Below are positions 15,674 through 23,283 of a stretch of 26,402 nucleotides of DNA, in pieces. The stretch covers positions 1-26,402 of the forward strand of contig CALBCM010000004.1 in the NCBI GenBank assembly GCA_937927235.1, written 5' to 3'. Both the position numbers and the translations under genes were made by a program. This DNA comes from an uncultured Johnsonella sp. (lineage in GTDB: Bacteria; Bacillota; Clostridia; Lachnospirales; Lachnospiraceae). The notes under the pieces were generated by a model. The model saw only the letters and a list, made by a program, of their open reading frames with translations, was not told the DNA's origin and ran no database searches. The stretch's first letter is position 1. Every line of letters begins with the position of its first letter.

Positions 15674-17065
15674 CTACTGAGGATTAAGCTTCTTGGTTAT
15701 AATATCAAGTGAAGCTGAAAGCTCAGGATTTCCTTTTAAATCATTTTTAATCTTCTCATAGCCGTGTATCACTGTACTGTGGTCTCGTCCGCCAAGCATC
15801 TGACCTATTAATTTTAACTGGACGCTCGTCATTTCTCTGCATAAATACATGGCAATCTGTCTGGGATAGGCTATGTCGTAGGTTTTTTTCTTTGATTTAA
15901 TATCCTCAAGACTTATATGGTAATGCTCCGCCACTACCTTGGCTATATGCTCGGGAGTAATAAGCGTCGGCACATTCGGACTTATAATATCCTTTAGAGT
16001 TTCCTGAGCAAGCTCAAGAGTTATATCGATTTTTCCAAGCTTTCCCATAGCAACCATCCTGTTTAAAGCCCCTTCAAGCTCTCTTATATTGCTTTTTACA
16101 TTAGCAGCTATATATTGGACTACGGCATCATCTATTGAAATATTTTCAAGCTCTTCTTTTTTATGCAGTATAGCCATTCGTGTTTCATAGTCGGGGGGCT
16201 GTATATCCACTGACAGCCCTGATTCAAACCTTGATTTCAGTCTTTCTTCAAGAGTTACAAAGTCTTTTGGGGGGCGGTCTGAGGAAATTATAATCTGCTT
16301 TTTGGCACCTGTAAGTGTATTAAAGGTGTGGAAAAATTCTTCCTGTGTACTTTCTTTGCCTATTATAAACTGTATATCGTCTATCAGAAGCACATCAATA
16401 TTTCTATATTTGTTTCTAAAATCAGCAGTAGAGTTATTAACATTCCTTATAGATTCTATAAGTTCGTTAGTAAAAGTTTCACTTGTTACATATAAAACTC
16501 TTGCGTTTGAATTTTTTTCTTCAAGTATGAAATGAGCTACAGAATGCATAAGATGGGTTTTGCCCAGTCCTACTCCTCCATAGATAAAGAGAGGATTGTA
16601 GATTTCTCCGGGGGATTCTGCCACCGCAAGTGAAGCCGCATGTGCTATATTATTATTTTTTCCTACCACGAAGGTATTGAATTTGTATTTTTCATTTAAG
16701 TTGGCAGTGGCAAGCTTTGAGCTGTGTATATGAGCCTTATTGTTGATAAGCTTATTTTTACTGTGCAGCTTTTGAATACTTTCCTCAGTATCTATAATGA
16801 TTTCACATTTTATATTTGTAATTTCTTCAACCGCCACTGATAAAAAAAGTGAATACTTTCCTTGAACAAAATTAATAAAGGGGGCTTTTTCCTCCTTTGC
16901 AAGCAGATGCAGAACATACTTGCCGTTTTCATTTTTGACTAAATCATAAGGCCTTAAAGGAACTATCCATGTATTGTAGGAAACATTTGTAAGTTCATGC
17001 TCTTCTTTTAAAAATTTTATAATATCTTCCCATCTGGACTTTATATCTGCCAGCATTTCTTTCAT
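15674..17065 (-). CDS. dnaA: Chromosomal replication initiator DnaA
   Basis: An ATP-driven initiator that binds DnaA boxes and opens oriC. 463 residues, normal length. N-terminal interaction domain (WEDIIKFLKEE, YNTWIVPLRP), variable linker about 90-125, then the AAA+ core from about residue 128: Walker A GGVGLGKT at 163-170 and Walker B LLIDDIQF at 226-233. The C-terminal helix-turn-helix includes TSVQLKLIGQMLGGRDHSTV, the DnaA signature that reads the box. RBS AGAGGGAG; the start at 17065 has an alternative ATG at 17056. First gene of the leftward replication operon. Its promoter lies beside many DnaA boxes, so it is likely autoregulated. Confidence 0.97.
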   Translation of the reverse strand: MKEMLADIKSRWEDIIKFLKEEHELTNVSYNTWIVPLRPYDLVKNENGKYVLHLLAKEEKAPFINFVQGKYSLFLSVAVEEITNIKCEIIIDTEESIQKLHSKNKLINNKAHIHSSKLATANLNEKYKFNTFVVGKNNNIAHAASLAVAESPGEIYNPLFIYGGVGLGKTHLMHSVAHFILEEKNSNARVLYVTSETFTNELIESIRNVNNSTADFRNKYRNIDVLLIDDIQFIIGKESTQEEFFHTFNTLTGAKKQIIISSDRPPKDFVTLEERLKSRFESGLSVDIQPPDYETRMAILHKKEELENISIDDAVVQYIAANVKSNIRELEGALNRMVAMGKLGKIDITLELAQETLKDIISPNVPTLITPEHIAKVVAEHYHISLEDIKSKKKTYDIAYPRQIAMYLCREMTSVQLKLIGQMLGGRDHSTVIHGYEKIKNDLKGNPELSASLDIITKKLNPQ

Positions 17066-17115
17066 AAATGTGTAAACTCCCTCTGTTTTCTGCCGTTTAC
17101 TCTAATGGTCAGATA

Positions 17116-17144
17116 ATTATATCAAAAAAATTAATATATATCAA
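17116..17144 (-). promoter_or_regulatory. dnaA promoter
   Basis: On the minus strand: TTGATA (17144-17139), 17-base spacer, TATAAT (17121-17116). It gives a leader of about 45 bases. The DnaA-box array starts 15 bases upstream of the -35 (17159), so box occupancy could control dnaA expression. Confidence 0.75.
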
Positions 17145-17158
17145 TAAAAGAAATAAAT

Positions 17159-17474
17159 CTATCAACAAAAAATGTTGATGAATATGTTAGTTTAATGTAG
17201 ATGAATGTTGACAGTAAAACTATAAATGTTGATAACCAGTGCTTTAAGCTATTGTTAAATTATAATAAACATAATGTTAATAACTTTTATCAACATTATC
17301 AACACACTTAAACAGCAATTTGTGGATAGATATTAAATTATAATCAACATTGAATCCACAAGTAATCCACAGGTATCAACAAATTATAAACTTAATGTGA
17401 ATTTATGTGGACAGATGTTGATAACGTGGATAAATTAAAAATTTGTATAAAAATGTTTATAAAAATGTTGACAA
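17159..17474. other. oriC DnaA-box array upstream of dnaA
   Basis: About seventeen 9-mers resembling TTATCCACA or TTATCAACA fall within 316 bases. Forward: 17159, 17287, 17296, 17341, 17352, 17363, 17373. Reverse: 17173, 17206, 17227, 17275, 17321, 17406, 17416, 17425, 17454, 17466. Exact TTATCAACA or its complement occurs at 17227, 17287, 17296 and 17416. Two pairs abut head-to-tail (17287/17296 and 17416/17425). The CAACA version outnumbers the classical CCACA version here. With the dnaA-dnaN module this makes a bipartite origin flanking dnaA. Confidence 0.88.
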
Positions 17475-17497
17475 TAAAAAAATATAAATTATATTAT
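17468..17497 (+). promoter_or_regulatory. Promoter of the ECF S-component gene
   Basis: TTGACA (17468-17473), 18-base spacer, TATTAT (17492-17497); a 16-base spacer to TATATT is also possible. The -35 lies inside the last DnaA-like box of the array (17466-17474), so DnaA binding could block it. Confidence 0.55.
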
Positions 17498-17547
17498 ATG
17501 CATAATGGTACTGGGATCTTAAATTAAATTTAGAATGGAGAAGGAAT

Positions 17548-18183
17548 ATGAAAAACTCAACAAGTTATAGCAATACCAGAAAAATAGTTCTGATGTCGGT
17601 GTTTACTGCAATTATAATAATACAGACTGTTGTTCCGTTTCTCGGCTTCATACCTGTAGGAGTAATGAATGCCACTATTATACATATTACAGTTATAATA
17701 GGAGCGATAATGCTGGGACCTTATTATGGAGCAGGGCTTGGTCTTGTGTTCGCTTTAGCAAGTATGTGGAAAAATACTTTAATGCCGAACCCCACTTCTT
17801 TTTGCTTTTCTCCCTTTATAAGTGTAGGCGGTTTCAGCGGAGGCTACAAAAGCATCATAGTATGCTTTGTGCCAAGAATACTTATAGGCTTGAGTGCCTA
17901 CCATGTTTATGCATTTTTCAAAAAAATGAACAGAGAAAAAACCGGGCTTGTGGTGGCAGGAGCTGTAGGGTCTATGGTAAATACAATTCTTGTAATGAGC
18001 TTTATATATCTGTTATTTAGGAATGAGTATACCGGCTCAATGAAAACACCTATTCCTGTAGAAGATTTTCCTGTGTATATAGCGGGAATTATAGGTACTC
18101 AGGGTGTTCTTGAGGCTTTTGTATCAAGCATACTTACTTTTGCAGTGTCAAATGCACTTATAAGGTATAAAAATTCGATGTAA
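17548..18183 (+). CDS. ECF transporter substrate-binding (S) membrane protein
   Basis: 211 residues with about 5-6 hydrophobic segments. It resembles the ECF-transporter S-component family (PF12822 type): VVPFLGFIPVGVMNATIIHI, then GAIMLGPYYGAGLGLVFALA, MPNPTSFCFSPFISV and VPRILIGLSAY. S components bind a vitamin or its precursor and work with a shared EcfT and two EcfA ATPases, none of which is in this window. The motif order recalls the pantothenate S component PanT, but substrate is a guess. RBS GGAGAAGG precedes ATG. Its place between oriC and rpmH is unusual. Confidence 0.82.
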   Translation: MKNSTSYSNTRKIVLMSVFTAIIIIQTVVPFLGFIPVGVMNATIIHITVIIGAIMLGPYYGAGLGLVFALASMWKNTLMPNPTSFCFSPFISVGGFSGGYKSIIVCFVPRILIGLSAYHVYAFFKKMNREKTGLVVAGAVGSMVNTILVMSFIYLLFRNEYTGSMKTPIPVEDFPVYIAGIIGTQGVLEAFVSSILTFAVSNALIRYKNSM

Positions 18184-18197
18184 TAATCCAAATATGC

Positions 18198-18226
18198 TTG
18201 ACTAAAGCCTATAGGTTCTATATAAT
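18198..18226 (+). promoter_or_regulatory. rpmH promoter
   Basis: TTGACT (18198-18203), 17-base spacer, TATAAT (18221-18226). It lies just after the ECF gene and gives rpmH an 85-90-base leader. Confidence 0.85.
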
Positions 18227-18319
18227 GGTTGGGAATATTCTCTGAAATAAATACAGATAGGATAAATAGAAATATCAGGCTTGATTATATTTAAATTAGA
18301 CAGAAAGGGGTGTTTATCC

Positions 18320-18454
18320 ATGAAGATGACTTTCCAGCCAAAAAAGCGAAAAAGAGCAAGAGTACATGGCTTCAGAGCAAGAATGAGTACACCTGGCGGC
18401 AGAAAGGTACTTTCTGCAAGAAGGGCTAAGGGGAGAGCAAGAATATCGGCATAG
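18320..18454 (+). CDS. rpmH: Ribosomal protein bL34
   Basis: A 44-residue basic protein of the large ribosomal subunit: MKMTFQPKKRKRARVHGFRA, then MSTPGGRKVLSARRAKGRAR. This is the standard L34 pattern and length. RBS AAAGGGG lies about 7 bases upstream. Divergent from dnaA and next to rnpA, as in most bacteria. A hairpin 27 bases downstream probably limits readthrough into rnpA, which would keep L34 in excess over RNase P protein. Confidence 0.97.
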   Translation: MKMTFQPKKRKRARVHGFRARMSTPGGRKVLSARRAKGRARISA

Positions 18455-18481
18455 ATTTTTGTTATCTGTCGAAGATTACGC

Positions 18482-18512
18482 AGGGATAGTCTGATGGCTG
18501 TCCCTATTTTTC
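18482..18512 (+). terminator. Terminator/attenuator between rpmH and rnpA
   Basis: AGGGATAG, loop TCTGATGG, CTGTCCCT (8 bp, one G-U), then ATTTTTCTT. The 95 bases from here to rnpA show no strong second promoter, so partial readthrough may feed the downstream genes. Confidence 0.75.
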
Positions 18513-18607
18513 TTACAAGAACTTAGTATAAATTATTTAGAGATTTTTATCTGATTTTGAGTTTACGGGATAAAATAAATAACTTATAGGAATATCAGGA
18601 AAGATAA

Positions 18608-18976
18608 ATGAAACGATTTCCTTCATTAAAATCAAGTAATGATTTTAAAAATGTGTATAATAATGGAATTTCTTATGGCAATAAATTTCTGGTGATGTAT
18701 GTAATTAAAAACAACTGTTTTAGAGACCGGCTTGGAATTTCTGTATCAAAAAAGGTGGGAAACAGTGTTGTAAGGCATAGACTTACAAGACAGCTAAGAG
18801 AAATATTCAGACTTGAAAACAGTCAATACAAAAATAATAAATTGAATATGAGCTATGATATAATTATAATAGTAAAGGTTAATGCAGCTGCACTCACATA
18901 TCATAAACTTGAGAGTGCATATATGCGGCTGTGCGGGAAGCTTGGATTAAAAGACAGGAATAATGAAAATGGTTAA
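18608..18976 (+). CDS. rnpA: Ribonuclease P protein component
   Basis: Protein cofactor of RNase P, which trims the 5' leader of pre-tRNAs with the catalytic RNA. 122 residues, typical length. The family core is seen: FPSLKSSNDFKNVYNNG near the start, then GISVSKKVGNSVVRHRLTRQ, the basic RNR-type motif. RBS AGGAAAG before ATG. It overlaps yidD by 14 bases, suggesting coupled translation. Confidence 0.96.
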   Translation: MKRFPSLKSSNDFKNVYNNGISYGNKFLVMYVIKNNCFRDRLGISVSKKVGNSVVRHRLTRQLREIFRLENSQYKNNKLNMSYDIIIIVKVNAAALTYHKLESAYMRLCGKLGLKDRNNENG

Positions 18977-19205
18977 GCTTATTAAGGGATTAATTAAAGA
19001 TTTTATAATAGCTGTAATAAAATTCTATAGAAAATATCTGTCAGGGCTTAAATGGAGGACTCATTGCATTTATACTCCTACCTGTTCAGAGTATGCAATA
19101 CTTGCTATTGAGAAATATGGAGTTATAAAGGGAGGATTACTGGCATTATGGAGAATATTGAGATGTAATCCTTTTTCAAAAGGGGGTTATGACCCTTTAA
19201 AATAA
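18963..19205 (+). CDS. yidD: Membrane protein insertion efficiency factor YidD
   Basis: A small membrane-associated protein that aids YidC/Sec insertion. 80 residues with the hallmark cysteines: IKFYRKYLSGLKW, then CIYTPTCSEYAILAIEKYG, then RILRCNPFSKGGYDPLK. Start 18963 inside rnpA; an in-frame ATG at 18969 is an alternative. It sits in the expected order before yidC. Confidence 0.95.
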   Translation: MKMVKLIKGLIKDFIIAVIKFYRKYLSGLKWRTHCIYTPTCSEYAILAIEKYGVIKGGLLALWRILRCNPFSKGGYDPLK

Positions 19206-19228
19206 ATTTATTTTAGAGAGGAAAAAAA

Positions 19229-20530
19229 ATGGATTTAATGGTACTTACCAAGATAAATACACCGGTTATAGGCTGGGTATCTGATATTCTTGGAATGATA
19301 ATGGACATCATTTTCAGGGCTACGGCTGCTTTAGGAATAACAAATATAGGCTTATGTATTATAATATTTACAATACTCATAAATCTGCTTCTTCTGCCTC
19401 TTACCATACAGCAGCAGAGGTCTTCAAAGCTTATGTCCGTGATGCAGCCTGAGATACAGGCAATCCAGAAAAAATATAAGGGCAAAGCGGACAATGAAAC
19501 TGCTTTAAAGATGCAAAGAGAAACCCAGGCAGTTTATGACAAATATGGTACGAGCATGGTGGGAGGCTGTGTGCAGATGATTATACAGATGCCTATACTG
19601 CTTGCACTTTATCAGGTTATATCAAAAATACCGGCTTATGTACCGAGCGTCAAGACATATTTTGAACAAATAGCTGCACCGCTTATGAAGCAGAGCAATT
19701 ATATAGAAGCTCTCAGCTCTTATGCACTTAAATATAAGCTTCCGGTTGATAAGATAGACTATACCGATATTAACCGGGTAATTGATTTATTGTATAAATT
19801 TAATCCTGCCGACTGGACTGCAATCAAAAATGCATTTGCTTCAGTTTACGACCTTTCGGCTCAGCTTGCTAACAATGTACCTGTAATTGAAAAAATGAAT
19901 GAGTTTTTAGGAATAAATCTTGCCACAAATCCCTTTCAGGGCTGGGTACCGAATCTGGCTTGGATTATTCCGGTGCTTGCAGGAGCTACACAGTGGTTTT
20001 CAGCAAAGCTTATGAGTACAGGAGCTTCACAGGCTGCTTCAGATGAAAACAGTATGGCACAGCAGATGAAGACGATGACAAATGTGATGCCGCTTATGTC
20101 GGTTTATTTTTGCTTTATCCTCCCGGCAGGTGTAGGCATATATTGGATAATATCAGCTCTGAGCCGTATAGTGCAGCAATATTTCATAAACAAGCATCTT
20201 GATAAAATAGATATTCAGGTATTAGTTGAAGAAAATCTTAAAAAACGTAATGAAAAGAGGGCTAAAAAGGGACTTCCTCCTGAAACCATAAATAAAAAGG
20301 CAATATCTAAATCACTGAATAGTTTAAGCAAAGAAAAAGATGAAAAACAAGAAAAGAAAAAAAGGGAGGTAATTGCAGATTCAACAGAGTATTATAAAAA
20401 GAATGCGAAACCGGGCTCTATAGCTTCAAAGGCTAATATGGTTGCTGCATACAACGAGAAGATGAACGAAAAGAAAACGGGCAGGAAGAAATCTTCCGGT
20501 AAGGAAGAAAATGGTAAAAATGGGGAATAA
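19229..20530 (+). CDS. yidC: Membrane protein insertase YidC (Oxa1 family)
   Basis: Inserts and folds inner-membrane proteins, alone or with SecYEG. 433 residues. The N-terminus has no signal peptide with lipobox, unlike Bacillus SpoIIIJ; this is the clostridial form. The Oxa1 core shows NIGLCIIIFTILINLLLLPL, LMSVMQPEIQAIQKKYKGKA, GGCVQMIIQMPILLALYQVI and YFCFILPAGVGIYWIISALS. The tail after about residue 325 is long, Lys-rich and hydrophilic and probably cytoplasmic. RBS AGAGAGG before ATG. Confidence 0.95.
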   Translation: MDLMVLTKINTPVIGWVSDILGMIMDIIFRATAALGITNIGLCIIIFTILINLLLLPLTIQQQRSSKLMSVMQPEIQAIQKKYKGKADNETALKMQRETQAVYDKYGTSMVGGCVQMIIQMPILLALYQVISKIPAYVPSVKTYFEQIAAPLMKQSNYIEALSSYALKYKLPVDKIDYTDINRVIDLLYKFNPADWTAIKNAFASVYDLSAQLANNVPVIEKMNEFLGINLATNPFQGWVPNLAWIIPVLAGATQWFSAKLMSTGASQAASDENSMAQQMKTMTNVMPLMSVYFCFILPAGVGIYWIISALSRIVQQYFINKHLDKIDIQVLVEENLKKRNEKRAKKGLPPETINKKAISKSLNSLSKEKDEKQEKKKREVIADSTEYYKKNAKPGSIASKANMVAAYNEKMNEKKTGRKKSSGKEENGKNGE

Positions 20531-20554
20531 TGGTATTTTTTAAGGAGGCTTAAA

Positions 20555-21724
20555 TTGGATAAAATTAGAGTATCTGCAAAAAATTATGATGAAGCTGTTA
20601 CAAAAGCTCTTTTAGAATTGCAGACTAGCAGTGAAAATGTAAAAGTCGATGTAATAGAAAAAGGAACAGGTGGATTTCTCGGAATACTGGGCGGAAAACC
20701 GTGGGTTATAGAGGTAAGTCTAAAGAGTGATAAAGAAAAAGCGGAGCTGAAAGATATTCCGAAGCCTGAAAAGGAGCAAATAAAAAATGAAGCTGCTAGA
20801 AAGGATTTTTTAAACAAAGATGCAAAGGGCAAGACCTCATTTAAAAAAGAAGCTTTAAAAAGAGAAGCGGACGAAGCAATAAAATTATCGGAAAAAAAAT
20901 CAAGTCCTGTGCAGCACGGTAAAAAACGGGAAGAAGCTCATAAAAGAGGAACTTTTGTACCGGTATCGTCAGATAATGCTGCTGAAAAAGAGGTTGAAAC
21001 AAATCCTGGGAGGAGCGTTGATATTGACAATACAGCTCAAGCTGAGAACGGATTTGATGATGTCTATGAGGAGTATGATTTAGAAAAAAAGAAAAGAATC
21101 AAGAAAACTTATACTGAGGAGCAAGCAAGAAGTATAATGTACAAGGGAGAAGCCTTTCTTAAAGAGCTGCTTGAAAGTATGGAAATTAAGGCTGAATCTG
21201 TGTGGGATTTTAATTATAGTGATAATGAAATTTTTGTACTTATAAAAAGCAGGGAGGATTTAGGTATCCTTATTGGCAAAAGAGGCAAGACTCTTGATTC
21301 ATTGCAATATCTTTTAAGCCTTGTAATTAATAAGGACACGGAGTCTTATATAAGAGTAAAGCTTGATACACAAAATTACAGGCAGAGGCGTAAAGAAAGG
21401 CTTGAAAGCCTTGCAAAAAATATAGCGGCAAGAGTTAAAAAGACCAGAAAGTCATTTTCATTTGAGCCTATGAACCCTTATGAAAGGAGAATTATACATA
21501 GTGCATTGCAGAATGACCACATGATTTCAACCTTGAGTGAGGGTGAAGACCCTAACAGATATATAACTATTGCTTATAAATATAATAATCCGAAAAAAGG
21601 GCGTTATTATAAAAATACTGAAGGCTATACACAGAAAAATGAAAGAAATTATAGAAATGAATTAAATAATAAAAGAGAATTTAGGCATGGTTTTAAATCT
21701 GATTTGGATAAGAATGAGGTTTAA
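20555..21724 (+). CDS. jag: RNA-binding protein Jag (KhpB/EloR)
   Basis: An RNA-binding partner of KhpA affecting cell elongation and, in sporeformers, spore development. Domains: Jag-N (1-52, VIEKGTGGFLGILGGKPW), a charged linker (about 55-185), a KH domain with GKRGKT at 241-246, and R3H with RRIIH at 311-315. The start is TTG at 20555, supported by AAGGAGG 8 bases upstream. At 389 residues it is longer than most Jag proteins because of the linker and an Asn/Arg/Tyr-rich tail (about 343-389). It follows yidC, the standard order, and ends before a strong hairpin. Confidence 0.94.
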   Translation: MDKIRVSAKNYDEAVTKALLELQTSSENVKVDVIEKGTGGFLGILGGKPWVIEVSLKSDKEKAELKDIPKPEKEQIKNEAARKDFLNKDAKGKTSFKKEALKREADEAIKLSEKKSSPVQHGKKREEAHKRGTFVPVSSDNAAEKEVETNPGRSVDIDNTAQAENGFDDVYEEYDLEKKKRIKKTYTEEQARSIMYKGEAFLKELLESMEIKAESVWDFNYSDNEIFVLIKSREDLGILIGKRGKTLDSLQYLLSLVINKDTESYIRVKLDTQNYRQRRKERLESLAKNIAARVKKTRKSFSFEPMNPYERRIIHSALQNDHMISTLSEGEDPNRYITIAYKYNNPKKGRYYKNTEGYTQKNERNYRNELNNKREFRHGFKSDLDKNEV

Positions 21725-21742
21725 TAGCTTCAGAGCCTTGTG

Positions 21743-21797
21743 AAAGAGGGCTGTTGAAATTTATGTTAAGACATTAATTTCGATAGCTCTCTTTTTA
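21743..21797 (+). terminator. Terminator between jag and mnmE
   Basis: AAAGAGGGCTGTTGAAAT (21743-21760) pairs along 18 positions with ATTTCGATAGCTCTCTTT (21777-21794), a few as G-U, and a T-rich run follows. The 86 bases from here to mnmE contain no strong promoter; a weak TTGAAG/TAATTA pair is possible. Confidence 0.75.
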
Positions 21798-21883
21798 AAA
21801 TTTTAGATTGATGCAGGCAGAGAAAATTTTTTGAAGCACAAAAAATATTGATTAATTAAGTTAAGATAAGAGGAGGAAAAAAG

Positions 21884-23260
21884 TTGAAGCTTAATGATAC
21901 TGTAGCTGCGATTGCAACTGCTGCGGGCGAGGGCGGCATAGGGGTTATAAGAGTAAGTGGCGATGAAGCAGTTGCTATAACGGATAAAATATACAGAGGA
22001 AGGAAGAAGCTGTCCACACTCGAAAGCCATACTATTAACTATGGTCATATAATTAATGTGGATAGTGATGATTATGTGGATGAAGTGCTTATAAGTATTA
22101 TGAAGGCTCCTAAAAGCTATACTGGTGAGGACTGTGTTGAAATTAACTGTCATGGCGGCAGCCTGGTACTTCAAAGTGTTTTGATGGAGCTTATAAAGGC
22201 AGGGGCAAATCTGGCACAGCCCGGTGAGTTTACCAAGAGAGCCTTTTTAAATGGAAAAATAGATTTATCAGCGGCTGAATCAGTGAGCGATATAATAGAA
22301 GCTAAGAACTCGTATGCACTTAAGTCGGCTCTTGCTCAGCTCAACGGGAAGCTTAAAGATAAAATTTTAAGCCTTAGAAAGATAATACTCGAAGAAGCTG
22401 CTTTTATAGAGGCTGCAGCTGATGACCCGGAGCATTATGAATTTGAAAACAGCGACTTATATAATAAAATTCTTGCAGTAGATAAGGATATTGAAAGACT
22501 TTTAGAAAGCAGTGAAAATGGCAGAATTATAAAAGAGGGCATTAATACGGTAATTCTCGGAAGACCTAATGTAGGCAAATCTTCAATACTTAATTTGCTT
22601 ACCGGAAAAGAAGCTGCGATAGTCAGCGACATTCCGGGTACTACCAGAGATATGATAAGTGAGCATATAAAGATGGCAGGGATTAATTTAAAAATAACTG
22701 ATACTGCCGGCATAAGAAAAAGCAGTGATATGCTTGAAAATATAGGAATTGAAAGAGCAAGAGATGCCGCTAAGGAAGCAGATTTGATAATATGTGTAAT
22801 TGACAGCTCTGAAAATTTAAATAATGATGACATTGAACTTATACAGGATATTAAAAATTCTAATATAAAGTCGCTGATATTATTAAATAAATCGGATAAA
22901 AAAAATGTGATTGCTAAAGAGGATATTAAAGAAATTACTGATATTGATGTCGTATTATTTTCAGCAAGAGAGGCTTACGGACTTGAAGAGCTTGAAAGCA
23001 TAATTAAGCAGAAGTTTTACAATAAGGAAATAAGCTTTGATGAAGAAATTTTTATTACAAATATAAGACATAAAGAAGCGCTTTTAAATGCTAAAAGCTC
23101 TATACAATCAATTATAGAGGGAATTAAAAATCGCATTCCCGAGGATTTTTTCTCAATAGATTTAATGGAAGCTTACGAAAGTCTTGGAAGCATAATAGGT
23201 GAAAGTGTATCAGAGGACCTTATAGATGAAATATTTTCAAAATTCTGTATAGGAAAATAA
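21884..23260 (+). CDS. mnmE: tRNA modification GTPase MnmE
   Basis: With MnmG builds the 5-(carboxymethyl)aminomethyl group on wobble U34 of several tRNAs. 458 residues, normal. N-terminal tetrahydrofolate-binding domain (DTVAAIATAAGEGGIGVIRV, SYTGEDCVEINCHGG), a helical domain with the G domain inserted: P-loop GRPNVGKS at 226-233, DTAG at 273-276, NKSD near 335. It ends in FCIGK, the conserved C-x-G-K tail. The start is TTG at 21884, with RBS AGGAGG 7 bases upstream. 23 bases ahead of mnmG. Confidence 0.97.
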   Translation: MKLNDTVAAIATAAGEGGIGVIRVSGDEAVAITDKIYRGRKKLSTLESHTINYGHIINVDSDDYVDEVLISIMKAPKSYTGEDCVEINCHGGSLVLQSVLMELIKAGANLAQPGEFTKRAFLNGKIDLSAAESVSDIIEAKNSYALKSALAQLNGKLKDKILSLRKIILEEAAFIEAAADDPEHYEFENSDLYNKILAVDKDIERLLESSENGRIIKEGINTVILGRPNVGKSSILNLLTGKEAAIVSDIPGTTRDMISEHIKMAGINLKITDTAGIRKSSDMLENIGIERARDAAKEADLIICVIDSSENLNNDDIELIQDIKNSNIKSLILLNKSDKKNVIAKEDIKEITDIDVVLFSAREAYGLEELESIIKQKFYNKEISFDEEIFITNIRHKEALLNAKSSIQSIIEGIKNRIPEDFFSIDLMEAYESLGSIIGESVSEDLIDEIFSKFCIGK

Positions 23261-23283
23261 GCAAAATAGAAGGAGATTATTAT

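Noticed and set aside
17066..17547. Repeated TGTTGATAA-type 9-mers as a CRISPR or iteron plasmid array
   Set aside because: Copies lie on both strands with irregular spacing beside dnaA, which fits DnaA boxes, not spacers or iterons.
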